A stretch of DNA of 60,593 bases, from contig JAIKZQ010000053.1 in NCBI GenBank assembly GCA_024682075.1, positions 1 through 60,593 on the forward strand, read 5' to 3'. Below, piece after piece: positions 35,207-44,446 of this stretch; position 1 is the stretch's first letter; each line of letters begins with the position of its first letter. The notes beneath the pieces were generated by a model, which was not told where the DNA came from, ran no database searches, and saw only the letters and a program-made list of their open reading frames with translations. Position numbers and translations under genes: made by a program. Source of the DNA: Lachnospiraceae bacterium. GTDB lineage: Bacteria > Bacillota > Clostridia > Lachnospirales > Lachnospiraceae.

Positions 35207-36637
35207 TTAATTTTGCTTCTTGGCTTCGAGCTCGGCAGTGATTTCGGAGATCTTGGCATCCGTGAGGATGTACTTCTTTGAGAAGATCACGATCGCGACG
35301 AACAGTCCGATGACGGGAATGATGGTCATGGTCATGCGAAGGCCGAGCTTTGCACTTGCAGCGACATTTAAGGAATAATCGTAGTTTTCAAGCACATCCG
35401 CGCTCTCTTCCTTGAGGTTGTTGAGCTGAAGACAGATGGAAGCTATGAATGCGGCAACACCGCTCGCAAGCTTGACCACGAAGGTCTGCATTGAGAATAT
35501 GACACTCTCGTCACGTCTGGAATTCTTCAGTTCGCCGTAATCGACGGTATTAGCAAGGAACACGGTAGTGATGACCTGAAGCACTCCGTTTGCCGCGAAG
35601 ATGAAGAATGCGGGGATGAAGAGAATGACAACGGAACTCATGTTGACGAAAGCGATGATGAAAAGCGTCACATAGCCTATGATCGCACTTGAAAGGCATA
35701 CATAGAAGATCTTCACATTGCTCAGGAACTTCCTGAGAAGGGGATAGAATACCATCATCGAGATGATCTGTATTCCTCCGCCGAACATGTTAAAGAGCGT
35801 ATAGCTGTTGCCCCAGTCCGTTCCGCCGAAATCATACTTGAAGAAATAGATCACAAGGTTTGAAGTGATGTAGATGGAACAGTTGATCAGGACGATGGTG
35901 ATGACAACGGTCATTGCCTGGTCATTGGAAATGAGTGCCTTGAACATCTCGCCAACAGATGCGGATTTCATGTCAACAAGGCTCTGCTCCTTGATGGTGA
36001 CACAGGTGATGATTATGAAGAGCACAAAGAGAACTGCGATGATAAGAGAAAACCACTTAAAGCCGAGGATCTCTCTTGCAGTGTCACTTGCGCCTGCTGC
36101 CGCCGCTGAGCTTCCGATCATCTGCACGAACTTGACAGTGAAGATGGTGACAAGCGCGCTGCCCACTCCGGCACAGCTCCTTGCAAGGGTGGTAAGTCCT
36201 TCTCTTTCTTTTCCGCCCTTGGTGAATGCGGGGATCATTGACCAGTAAGGGATATCCATCATCGTATATGTGATGCCCCAGAGGATGTAGGTCACTGCGG
36301 CATATGCCACCAGACCGCTCGGAGTCAGGTCGGGGGGACATGCAAACATTATGAACAGCACCACGGCATTGGTCAGGGTGCCGATGAAGAGCCAGGGACG
36401 GAATCTTCCCCATCTGGTATGAGTCTTGGCAACGACGATGCCCATTATGGGATCGTTGAATGCATCAAAGACTCTGGCTGCAAGGAGGATGATTCCCATC
36501 GCAACGGAATTGACTCCCAGAAGATCCTGGAAATAATACAGCACATAGCTCGCGGAGAGCATGTAAACCATATCCTTGCCCACGGCTCCCACGCCGTAAG
36601 CTATCTTTTCTTTTACCGATAAATTCTTTTTATCCAT
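35207..36637 (-). CDS. GPH-family sugar:cation symporter
   Basis: Start at 36637 (GGAGCATTT before ATG; the frame is open 24 bases further), 476 residues, about 12 membrane segments. LLAARVFDAFNDPIMGIVVA (about 48-67) and the following KTHTRWGRFRPWLFIG are hallmarks of the glycoside-pentoside-hexuronide family (MelB, LacS). It lacks the C-terminal EIIA-like domain of LacS. It should import a galactoside or similar sugar with Na+ or H+. It lies directly after the GH2 gene (64 bases) and TetR, which suggests its substrate is a beta-galactoside or beta-glucuronide. Confidence 0.92.
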   Translation of the reverse strand: MDKKNLSVKEKIAYGVGAVGKDMVYMLSASYVLYYFQDLLGVNSVAMGIILLAARVFDAFNDPIMGIVVAKTHTRWGRFRPWLFIGTLTNAVVLFIMFACPPDLTPSGLVAYAAVTYILWGITYTMMDIPYWSMIPAFTKGGKEREGLTTLARSCAGVGSALVTIFTVKFVQMIGSSAAAAGASDTAREILGFKWFSLIIAVLFVLFIIITCVTIKEQSLVDMKSASVGEMFKALISNDQAMTVVITIVLINCSIYITSNLVIYFFKYDFGGTDWGNSYTLFNMFGGGIQIISMMVFYPLLRKFLSNVKIFYVCLSSAIIGYVTLFIIAFVNMSSVVILFIPAFFIFAANGVLQVITTVFLANTVDYGELKNSRRDESVIFSMQTFVVKLASGVAAFIASICLQLNNLKEESADVLENYDYSLNVAASAKLGLRMTMTIIPVIGLFVAIVIFSKKYILTDAKISEITAELEAKKQN

Positions 36638-36701
36638 AAATGCTCCTTTCACAAGCATCATTCAAATCCTGCATATACCGAAACGGTCATGGTGAAGGCA
36701 C

Positions 36702-39131
36702 TTACATCTGAGGTGCTCTGTCTATCTTCACGTCAAACGGCATCCTGACCTCACCGCCCTGCACACTGACGATCTGCAGCATGGCTTCGCCCTCGCCTCC
36801 GGTAGTCCTCAGATATGTTCCGCCCATTCCGCCTTTCAGGGATATTGCGGAAGGTCCGATCAGTTTAACGGGGCCTTCGGTCCTGAGAAGGACAGGCTCG
36901 TTAAAATACGGAAGAAGATTTCCGTTCTGGTCCTCAGCCCTGATCCTGACGGCAGCCACATCATATGTCTTGCCTTCGATGAGTTCCGTGGTGTAGCTTT
37001 CGGCAACGATCCTTACCTCACGTACGGATTCTTTCACGACGCTCTTTACGACTTCTCCGTCCTTTATCGCATCAAATCTATACTGAACAGCCTCACCGCC
37101 CCAGTTTCCTATGTATTTTCCGTAAAGCTGATATGCCTCATCCATCGTCATGCGGTAAACGGTAAGACATTTAGCTGCTATGGCCTTGGCCTTAGGACCG
37201 AGATTATCCATTCCGTAAAGGGAATACTGATTAAGGAGATACTTGACGTCCTCAGCCTGTGCGGGAGTAAAGTCTTCACCCTTTCTCACCGAGTCTCCCA
37301 CGTAATCATCCACAAGGATGGGACCGTGAGGAAGATATGAATACGGTGAATCGGAAGGGAAGTATTCCTTGACAAGGATGTCATTTTTGTACATCTTGAC
37401 GCTGTCGGCATTCGTATAGATCCACACTTCACCGACTCTGCTCTCGGGATGCTCACCTATGTCCATGGAAGATGAAAGCTCGAGGACGGGATCCGGAGAA
37501 CCCTGTGAAGCGTATACATACGATGCGAGCTTGTGATTCCTGAACATGTCCAGGACTCCGTGATAGCAGATGCGATCTCCGCTTCCGAAATCCTTATGAG
37601 TGTTGTAATCGAACATGCACCATCCGAAACTACCGGCAATGTCCCCCGATGCCGCAACATCACTCAGCACCTTTGCATGCCTTAAGGAATGCTCGGTTCT
37701 GTGGGCCTCGTCATCATAGCTCTTCGTAGGGAATATGTGTCCGCCGTATTCCGTCACCAGATACGGCTTGGTGACATCGGAGGTGATACTCTTTTTCGAA
37801 GCGCATCCGTCCGTCTTTCCTCCGGTATACGAGAAATCATTATATGTATAGACATCCTCAAGAAGCTCGCTCTTTTTGGAACATCTGACGCCTCCGGTCT
37901 GCCTGGACGGATCAAGGCTCCTTGCACAGTCATTGGTCTTTACATAGAGATCATGATCATCGCCGGACTCATTGATCCTTACTCCCCAGAGCACTATTGA
38001 AGGATGATTCCTGTACTGAAGTACCATGTCACTTACATTTGCGACTGCCTGTTCTTTCCACTCTTCGCCGCCTATGTGCTGCCATCCGGGTATCTCCATG
38101 AACACCAGAAGTCCCAGCTTGTCGCACTGTGATATGAATGCATGTGACTGGGGATAATGGGAAGTCCTTACGGCATTCACGCCAAGCTCGTCCTTCAGTA
38201 TCCTCGCGTCTTCTTTTTGCAGGGAATCGGGCATTGCATATCCGACATACGGAAAGCTCTGATGGCGGTTAAGGCCTCTTATGAGATACTTCTCGCCGTT
38301 CAGGTAGAATCCGTCGGTTCTCCATTCAGCGAACCTTACGCCCGTCACGATGGTTTCCTCATCAAGAACCTTTCCCGAACCGGCATCGATCAGTTCGGTC
38401 CTGACGTCTACAAGGAACGGAGTTTCGGGATACCAAAGGCTCACTTCTCCGGGATCGGAATCAAAAGCTATCGCGGATGTTCCCGCGGGCACTTCCCACT
38501 CGGCAATCTGTCTTTCGGGCTCATCGCCTTTATGATCCCTGATGTACTGTTTTACGATCAGGCCGCCTTCAAATTCTCCTTCGGCAAATGCACTTGTATG
38601 AAGCCTGATGCCCTCTTCTTCCCTGGATGAATATACAAAGAGTCGCTCCATATGCACGCTGTCATGCACATCGAGGTATACATCCCTGTAGAGTCCGCCG
38701 TAAGTCATGTAGTCGATCACATGACCGAAAGGTGGCTGGTCGAGATCCTCTCTGCTGTCAAGCTTCACGGAGATCAGGTTCTCGCTGCCGTATTTGAGCA
38801 GTTCGGAAACATCGATCGTGAATGCGGTATATCCGCAGTAATGTCTTCCGGCCCTGTCACCGTTTATGTACACGTCAGCATAATGTGCCGCACCCTCAAA
38901 GGTGAGCTTGATGCATTTGCCTTTCCATTCTTCCGGGATGAGCACGTGCTTCCTGTACAGTGAAAGCTTCTGGTACTCGGACTCATCAAAATAATTAAAT
39001 GCGCTCTCTTTTACCGTATGAGGGATCCTGACAACTTCAAGGAGCGAATCGTCGTACTCGGGAAAAAGCATCCTGTCTTCATAATCGGATGTGTACATCC
39101 AGTTGTCGTTAAGAAAAAATCTGTTTCTCAT
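36702..39131 (-). CDS. GH2 beta-galactosidase/beta-glucuronidase-type enzyme
   Basis: The product is 809 residues without signal peptide. An N-terminal jelly-roll (about 1-170, with FEGAAHYADVYINGDRAG and YGGLYRDVYLDV) is followed by an immunoglobulin-like domain and a TIM barrel. The acid/base Glu is in VLWGVRINESG (about 386) and the nucleophile Glu in LVTEYGGH (about 460). After about 560 a further beta-rich portion resembles the extra domains of many gut GH2 enzymes (DUF4982-like area, not certain). The family cleaves terminal beta-galactose, beta-glucuronic acid or beta-mannose; LVTEYGGH does not settle which. It is 12 bases after the tetR gene. Confidence 0.92.
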   Translation of the reverse strand: MRNRFFLNDNWMYTSDYEDRMLFPEYDDSLLEVVRIPHTVKESAFNYFDESEYQKLSLYRKHVLIPEEWKGKCIKLTFEGAAHYADVYINGDRAGRHYCGYTAFTIDVSELLKYGSENLISVKLDSREDLDQPPFGHVIDYMTYGGLYRDVYLDVHDSVHMERLFVYSSREEEGIRLHTSAFAEGEFEGGLIVKQYIRDHKGDEPERQIAEWEVPAGTSAIAFDSDPGEVSLWYPETPFLVDVRTELIDAGSGKVLDEETIVTGVRFAEWRTDGFYLNGEKYLIRGLNRHQSFPYVGYAMPDSLQKEDARILKDELGVNAVRTSHYPQSHAFISQCDKLGLLVFMEIPGWQHIGGEEWKEQAVANVSDMVLQYRNHPSIVLWGVRINESGDDHDLYVKTNDCARSLDPSRQTGGVRCSKKSELLEDVYTYNDFSYTGGKTDGCASKKSITSDVTKPYLVTEYGGHIFPTKSYDDEAHRTEHSLRHAKVLSDVAASGDIAGSFGWCMFDYNTHKDFGSGDRICYHGVLDMFRNHKLASYVYASQGSPDPVLELSSSMDIGEHPESRVGEVWIYTNADSVKMYKNDILVKEYFPSDSPYSYLPHGPILVDDYVGDSVRKGEDFTPAQAEDVKYLLNQYSLYGMDNLGPKAKAIAAKCLTVYRMTMDEAYQLYGKYIGNWGGEAVQYRFDAIKDGEVVKSVVKESVREVRIVAESYTTELIEGKTYDVAAVRIRAEDQNGNLLPYFNEPVLLRTEGPVKLIGPSAISLKGGMGGTYLRTTGGEGEAMLQIVSVQGGEVRMPFDVKIDRAPQM

Positions 39132-39143
39132 CTTCAGCCTCCG

Positions 39144-39716
39144 TTATCTGGTCACGATACCGTCCACTATGATGTTAACGATCTCATCCAGTGCTTCCAT
39201 GTAGCCTATGCCGTTCCTGACAAGTATGTCCCTTGAAAAGAACTGCTCGATCGAAGCCTCAAACATCATCTTCACAAGCTTGATGTTCACCGGTCTGATG
39301 ACGCCTTCCTCAATCCCCTGCTCTATCAGTGCGATGGTCTGGTCCCATCCGGTCTCCAGCCTCTCCTCTACCTTGACATAGATGTCAGGATATTTCTCTC
39401 TGAGGATATAGAGCTGTCCCAGATCAACGTTCTTGTAACTGTCGGGAAGCACGCCCAGGATCTTCCTGATCTTCTCGACGGTGCCTATCGACTTATCCTC
39501 CACTACTTTCCTTTCACTTTCCTTGATCGAATCGAAGACATAATCGACCATTGCCATGAAAAGAGTCTTCTTCTCGCGATACACGGTATAGATGGTCTTC
39601 TTGCTCATGCCCAGATGCTTTGCAAGGTCGTCCATAGTGAACTTGATGCCCTTCTCTCCGTATACCTCAACAGTGCCTGCCAAAATGATCTCTTTTAACT
39701 TATTCTGATCCTGCAT
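39144..39716 (-). CDS. TetR-family transcriptional regulator
   Basis: The product is 190 residues. The N-terminal helix-turn-helix is clear: KEIILAGTVEVYGEKGIKF then TMDDLAKHLGMSKKTIYTVY. The rest is an all-helical ligand domain with no conserved residues I can assign. It lies 12 bases ahead of the GH2 gene, so it likely regulates the GH2-GPH operon and itself through GTTTCCAT sites upstream (39744-39832). The ligand may be a sugar or glycoside derived from the substrate. Confidence 0.92.
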   Translation of the reverse strand: MQDQNKLKEIILAGTVEVYGEKGIKFTMDDLAKHLGMSKKTIYTVYREKKTLFMAMVDYVFDSIKESERKVVEDKSIGTVEKIRKILGVLPDSYKNVDLGQLYILREKYPDIYVKVEERLETGWDQTIALIEQGIEEGVIRPVNIKLVKMMFEASIEQFFSRDILVRNGIGYMEALDEIVNIIVDGIVTR

Positions 39717-39743
39717 GCCTTATCTTCCTTTCAATAGAAAAAT

Positions 39744-39832
39744 ATGGAAACTTATAATCCGTTTACAGTTTCCATTATAAAATAAAGGGTTTCAGAGGTG
39801 CAAGAACCCGTTTTGCCAAAAATAGTTTCCAT
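39744..39832 (-). promoter_or_regulatory. tetR-GH2-GPH promoter with GTTTCCAT operator sites
   Basis: ATGGAAAC (39744-39751) and GTTTCCAT (39768-39775) form an inverted repeat, and a third GTTTCCAT lies at 39825-39832. On the minus strand TATAAT (39779-39774) overlaps the second site, with a weak TTGCAC -35 (39803-39798) at 18 bases. The overlap of site and -10 fits autorepression by the TetR protein. Seen: repeats and -10. Inferred: the regulator. Confidence 0.6.
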
Positions 39833-39906
39833 GATTTGTACAATTCCGCTAATCGGATTCCGATTTTCAGGACGGGTAAAAAAAGACAGGACAAAAAAGG
39901 CAGGAT

Positions 39907-39942
39907 AAAAAAATACCCTCCCTGCCATCAAGGCAAAGAGGG
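39907..39942 (-). terminator. Terminator of mfd
   Basis: On the minus strand CCCTC-TTTGCC pairs with GGCAGG-GAGGG (39942-39916, two G-T pairs), followed by seven T (39913-39907), 57 bases past the mfd stop. Two further T-runs follow. Confidence 0.75.
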
Positions 39943-39998
39943 CCTTAAGATAAATATGATCCATAGAATAAGTCTTTTGAGTGAAGCAGCCTGAGAGG

Positions 39999-42900
39999 TC
40001 ACTGCTCGTCAAGCTTCATGACCTGCATGTCGAGCAAGAGCTGCATCGTCAGATCCATGAGGTTCTGTTCTTCTTTTTCGACCAGGTTTTCCGGAGTGTA
40101 GGTATATGTAAAAGCGGGAACTTTGCCGTTTGCCGAGAAGCTCAGGTGTTTCCCATGCTTTGCGATGACCTCGGGGATCTTTGCGGGATCGACCTTTGCA
40201 TCCGCCCTGAAGGAAAAGACTATGCTTCCCTTTCCACCCTTGACCTCCGTAAGGTATATGTCGTGACCGAGTCTTCTCATGTAAGCAACCCTGAGAAGGT
40301 TCTCGGCGCTCCTGGGAACTTTTCCGAATCTGTCGAGAAGTTCATCCCTCATTTCACCCATGTCATTTTCTGTCTCGATCGAGGCGATCCTCTTGTACAT
40401 GTCGAGCTTTTGTTCCTCGTTGAAGATATACTCCCTCGGAATGAACGCATCTATGTCAAGGTTGATCACGGTTGAAAAATCATAAGTGATCTCTTCGCCC
40501 TTAAGACGGCCGACCGCTTCACCGAGCATCTTGCAATAAAGGTCATATCCCACGGCCTCCATATGTCCGTGCTGGGTCTTTCCGAGAAGATTGCCGGCGC
40601 CTCTGATCTCCAGGTCCCTGAGTGCGATCCTGTATCCGCTGCCCAGATCCGTGAACTCCCTGACCGCTCCGAGCCTCTTTTCCGCCACTTCGGAAAGAAT
40701 CTTATTTTTCCTGTACATAAGGAATGCAAAAGCAACTCTTGAAGATCTTCCGACCCTGCCTCTCAGCTGGTAGAGCTGTGAAAGTCCGAATTTGTCGGCA
40801 TCATAGATGACAAGCGTGTTGACATTGGGGATGTCCATTCCGGTCTCGATGATGGTGGTGCTGACTAGCACATCTATGTCACCGTTTATGAAATCATACA
40901 TCACATCCTCGAGCTCTTTTTCCTTCATCTGCCCGTGTGCAAATTCGATCCTCGCATTCGGGAGCATCTCTCTGAGCATTTCGGTGTGATCAAATATCGT
41001 GCGGACATTATTATACAGATAGTAGACCTGGCCTCCTCTTGCAAGTTCCCTGGATACGGCCTCCCTGACCATCTCCTCATTGTATTCGCATACGAATGTC
41101 TGGATGGGCTGTCTGTCCGTAGGCGGTTCCTCAAGAAGACTCGTGTCCCTTATCCCTGCAAGGCTCATCTCAAGTGTCCTGGGGATGGGCGTTGCGGAGA
41201 GCGTGAGGACATCGACGTTCTCACGGAGCTTCTTGATCTTTTCCTTGTGAGTGACACCGAATCTCTGCTCTTCATCGATGACCAGAAGTCCCAGATCCTT
41301 GAATGCGACATCATTCGACAAAAGCCTGTGAGTTCCGATAACGATATCGGTAAGTCCTTTTCTGAGCTCATCGATCGTCTTTTTGATCTCTCCGGCGGTC
41401 CTGAATCTCGAAAGCAGTCCAATACTGACGGGAAAATCCTTCATTCTCTGGGTGAAGGTGGCGAAATGCTGCTGAGCCAGAATCGTGGTGGGAACCAGGA
41501 CTGCGACCTGCTTTCCTTCCTGCACGGCCTTGAATGCGGCTCTGATGGCAATCTCGGTCTTGCCGAAACCTACATCGCCGCAGATAAGCCTGTCCATTAC
41601 CTTGCCGCTTTCCATGTCGGCCTTGGTATCACGTATGGCACTGAGCTGATCCTCGGTCTCTTCAAACGGAAATGTCTCCTCGAATTCTCTCTGCCAGACG
41701 GTGTCCGGTCCGTATACGAATCCGGGAGCAGACTGTCTTTTGGCATACAGCTCGACAAGATCTCTTGCGATGCCTTCGGCGGATTCCCTTGCCCTGGTCT
41801 TGGTCCTTTCCCACTCCTTGGTCCCGAGCCTGTTTATCTTGGGCTTTTTGTCTATGTCTGCGGATGCGTACTTCTGGACCATGTCAAGTTCAGTGGCAAG
41901 CACGTACAAAACGCCGCCACCGCCGTACTCCAGCTTGATGTAATCCTTGACCGCATTTCCGGACTCGATCTTCTCTATGCTCTTGTACACTCCGAGTCCG
42001 TATGTCTCATGCACGACATAATCGCCCGGATGCAGATCGTCCAGGGACGTGATCCTGCTTCCCGCATAAGAAGACGATCTTCTCTTTTTCTTTTTCCTGA
42101 TGCGTCCGCCGAAGATGTCGTTCTCGGCAATGACCACGAGCTTAAGCATCGGATACTCAAAGCCTCTCTCGACGTATCCGTACATTATCGTGATGCTGCC
42201 TGCTTCAAGCTCTGCATCACTGTCTTCCGTATAAGTACAGGTTATGCCGTCATCGGCAAGTTCCTGCTTCATGCGGTCCGCCCTTGTTCTCGACTGCGAG
42301 AAGATGACGGTCCTGTATCCTCTTTTCTTAAATGACTGAAGGTCCTTTTTGAGAAGCTCCGCATTTCCGTTATATGACTGCACATTCCTGCCGCCGATGT
42401 CGGTCTTATACGCCGGCTCGAATCCTTCCTGGGCGGAATCGAACACGCTCAGTCCGACAAGGCCTGCGCTTTCCATCTCTCCGTATATCAGATCTTTCCT
42501 GCAAAGGAGATCTGCCTGACGGGGGATCGCATATCCTTTTTCAAGTCTCGAGGAGATGCTTTCACGGAATTCTTCCTCGACAGCTTTTCCCTGTCCAAGG
42601 CACCTTGCGGGCTCATCCGCAAAATACCTGACACCGTCGCCGAACAGAGTCTTTACCCATTCGGGTAAAGAAAGAGTCTCATCGGGATAAAAATACAGCA
42701 GATAACTCTCAAGGTTTAACTTGCGGCCGATCTCCAGCAGATCCTCCCTGAGCCTCTCAGCATCAGCCTTTACGCGGTGTGCTTCTTCCGTCTTAAAGAT
42801 CTTCCTCAGTCTTTCGGACTGTTTCTCCGCATCCTTCATCACAAGATCCATGCCCCCGGACATCCTTGCATCATCCATCAGCATTTCGGATGCGGGATAA

Positions 42901-43580
42901 ATGCAGATCTCATCAAGGCTCTGTATCGATCTTTGCGAATAGGGATCATAGGTCCTGAGAGATTCTATGTCATCACCCCAGGTCTCTATGCGGTAAGGAT
43001 TCTCCTCGGTAAGGTCAAAAATATCGATGATGTCACCGCGTACAGAAAACTGTCCCGGACTCTCTGCCTCAGCGCATCTGTCATATCCGAGGAAAAGAAG
43101 TTTTTTCTTAAGGTCTTCTATATCCACGCTCCCGCCCGACTTCAGTTTTATGACGGAAGTGCCAGCATTTATCGGAGCCTGTCTTGTCATGAGAGCGGCA
43201 AATGTCGTGACAACGGTAAGGCAGTCTTTTTCAAGCAGGGCCCTATATGTCCTGATCCTGTCTCTTACAAGGTCGTTACTGTTAATGTCGGACTGATAGA
43301 AGATCAGGTCCTTGGCAGGAAAATAGTACGTATTCTCGTCATATAGCCTGAACTCATCGGCGATGGATCTTGCCCTGATATCATCGTAAGTCAGGATGAT
43401 GCGGCATCTTACATCCGGTGAAAGGCCCGCGATCATGTGAAGCTTCTGGGAATCACCGCAGCCGGAAACAGACACCGTCCCCTTGGGGAGTCTGGTGCTT
43501 CCGCCTCTTATCACTGTTCTCAGATTGTCGATGTCAGCCAATGCATCAAGCGGCATCAGGAGACTGCCTGTTTGCTTCAT
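39999..43580 (-). CDS. mfd: Transcription-repair coupling factor
   Basis: The product is 1193 residues, normal for Mfd. From the N-terminus: UvrB-like damage module (about 1-370), the RNA-polymerase-interacting domain (TSLDDLHPGDYVVHETYGLG, about 510), the translocase with Walker A GDVGFGKTEIA (about 655), DEEQRFGV (DExQ box) and ETGMDIPNVNT, and the C-terminal TRCF domain. It frees stalled RNA polymerase at lesions and recruits UvrA. It starts 10 bases after pth (TGAGGAAAAAC supplies both stop and Shine-Dalgarno), the same pth-mfd order as in Bacillus. Confidence 0.98.
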   Translation of the reverse strand: MKQTGSLLMPLDALADIDNLRTVIRGGSTRLPKGTVSVSGCGDSQKLHMIAGLSPDVRCRIILTYDDIRARSIADEFRLYDENTYYFPAKDLIFYQSDINSNDLVRDRIRTYRALLEKDCLTVVTTFAALMTRQAPINAGTSVIKLKSGGSVDIEDLKKKLLFLGYDRCAEAESPGQFSVRGDIIDIFDLTEENPYRIETWGDDIESLRTYDPYSQRSIQSLDEICIYPASEMLMDDARMSGGMDLVMKDAEKQSERLRKIFKTEEAHRVKADAERLREDLLEIGRKLNLESYLLYFYPDETLSLPEWVKTLFGDGVRYFADEPARCLGQGKAVEEEFRESISSRLEKGYAIPRQADLLCRKDLIYGEMESAGLVGLSVFDSAQEGFEPAYKTDIGGRNVQSYNGNAELLKKDLQSFKKRGYRTVIFSQSRTRADRMKQELADDGITCTYTEDSDAELEAGSITIMYGYVERGFEYPMLKLVVIAENDIFGGRIRKKKKRRSSSYAGSRITSLDDLHPGDYVVHETYGLGVYKSIEKIESGNAVKDYIKLEYGGGGVLYVLATELDMVQKYASADIDKKPKINRLGTKEWERTKTRARESAEGIARDLVELYAKRQSAPGFVYGPDTVWQREFEETFPFEETEDQLSAIRDTKADMESGKVMDRLICGDVGFGKTEIAIRAAFKAVQEGKQVAVLVPTTILAQQHFATFTQRMKDFPVSIGLLSRFRTAGEIKKTIDELRKGLTDIVIGTHRLLSNDVAFKDLGLLVIDEEQRFGVTHKEKIKKLRENVDVLTLSATPIPRTLEMSLAGIRDTSLLEEPPTDRQPIQTFVCEYNEEMVREAVSRELARGGQVYYLYNNVRTIFDHTEMLREMLPNARIEFAHGQMKEKELEDVMYDFINGDIDVLVSTTIIETGMDIPNVNTLVIYDADKFGLSQLYQLRGRVGRSSRVAFAFLMYRKNKILSEVAEKRLGAVREFTDLGSGYRIALRDLEIRGAGNLLGKTQHGHMEAVGYDLYCKMLGEAVGRLKGEEITYDFSTVINLDIDAFIPREYIFNEEQKLDMYKRIASIETENDMGEMRDELLDRFGKVPRSAENLLRVAYMRRLGHDIYLTEVKGGKGSIVFSFRADAKVDPAKIPEVIAKHGKHLSFSANGKVPAFTYTYTPENLVEKEEQNLMDLTMQLLLDMQVMKLDEQ

Positions 43581-43590
43581 ATGTTTTTCC

Positions 43591-44238
43591 TCAGGTTTCG
43601 GGGTTGGTTTCCGGCTTATTATCCGGCTTGGGTTCTGTCTTGGTTTCAGGCTTGGTTTCGGCCTTGTTTTCGGATCTTGTGTTGAACTTATTCATTGCCT
43701 TGTCGCAGCCTTCCGTGACAATGCAGCATACTGCCTCGGCCGCCTGCTTATAGGCCTCGTTCATCAGCTTAGAATCTTCGGAAGAAAAATGTCCGAGCAC
43801 ATGCCCAACCATATCTCCTCCGGAATCACCGACTCCGACCCTGACTCTGACAAATTCCTCACTGCCCATATGCAGGATGATGTTCTTAAGTCCGTTATGG
43901 CCTCCCGCGCTTCCCTTGGTACGGATCCTTATATGGCCGGTGGGGATCGCAACGTCATCGGATATGACAATGATGTCATTTACTCCGCCCAGCTTGTAAT
44001 AATCATTCAGTTCCCTTACGGCTTCCCCCGAAAGGTTCATGAATGTCTGAGGCTTTACGAGTATTACTTTCTCCGAGCCTATCATTCCTCTTGCGGTATG
44101 CGCCCTGTGTTCAGCCTTCCACATGCCCGCACTTATCTCCAGCTTCTCCGCAAGCCGGGTTATCACGTCAAATCCCACGTTATGACGGGTATGTTCATAT
44201 TCTCTGCCGGGGTTTCCCAGGCCAACGATCATCTTCAT
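43591..44238 (-). CDS. pth: Peptidyl-tRNA hydrolase with low-complexity tail
   Basis: Start at 44238 (AAAGGAGACTTTTT upstream), 215 residues. MKMIVGLGNPGREYEHTRHN contains the active-site Asn and His, and VKPQTFMNLSGEAV, ISDDVAIPTGHIR and GSAGGHNGLKNI complete the family signature. The enzyme releases tRNA from dropped-off peptidyl-tRNA. Unusually, about 30 residues follow the normal end: a Lys/Pro/Glu/Thr repeat of units such as KPETK, EPKPDN and KPETNPET. The tail DNA is a degenerate minisatellite of GGTTT-like units, so its length may vary between strains. Confidence 0.96.
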   Translation of the reverse strand: MKMIVGLGNPGREYEHTRHNVGFDVITRLAEKLEISAGMWKAEHRAHTARGMIGSEKVILVKPQTFMNLSGEAVRELNDYYKLGGVNDIIVISDDVAIPTGHIRIRTKGSAGGHNGLKNIILHMGSEEFVRVRVGVGDSGGDMVGHVLGHFSSEDSKLMNEAYKQAAEAVCCIVTEGCDKAMNKFNTRSENKAETKPETKTEPKPDNKPETNPET

Positions 44239-44365
44239 AAAAAGTCTCCTTTGGACATAGTCATATGCGGACCGGGCACATGACCCCGTCCGTATCAATC
44301 TTGCTTTTATGTCAGCATAATTAGAGTATAGGGTAAGTGTATTTACGTCAATTACTTTTTATGTG

Positions 44366-44388
44366 AAAAAGCTGCGCGAACGCGCAGC
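44366..44388 (-). terminator. Second of two tandem terminators after glgD
   Basis: GCTGCG and CGCAGC (44371-44388) pair around CGAACG; the minus strand then has five T (44370-44366). It follows the hairpin at 44403-44424 and backs it up. Confidence 0.75.
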
Positions 44389-44396
44389 CTCTAACG

Positions 44397-44424
44397 AAAA
44401 AAGGTGTGGCCCTAAGGCCACACC
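44397..44424 (-). terminator. First of two tandem terminators after glgD
   Basis: GGTGTGGCC (44403-44411) and GGCCACACC (44416-44424) form a perfect 9-bp stem, followed on the minus strand by six T (44402-44397). It lies 23 bases past the glgD stop and separates glgC-glgD from pth-mfd. Confidence 0.9.
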
Positions 44425-44446
44425 CGTTATCCCCCTTACAAGAACT

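Noticed and set aside
39878..39913. A-rich repeats (GACAGGAC, GGCAGGAT followed by A-runs) as a CRISPR or tandem repeat array
   Set aside because: Only two or three short irregular units occur, and they are the T-runs after the mfd terminator.
40935..42335. 466-codon open frame on the plus strand
   Set aside because: It is fully antisense to mfd, whose protein matches its family along its whole length. The plus frame has no recognisable domain or start signal.
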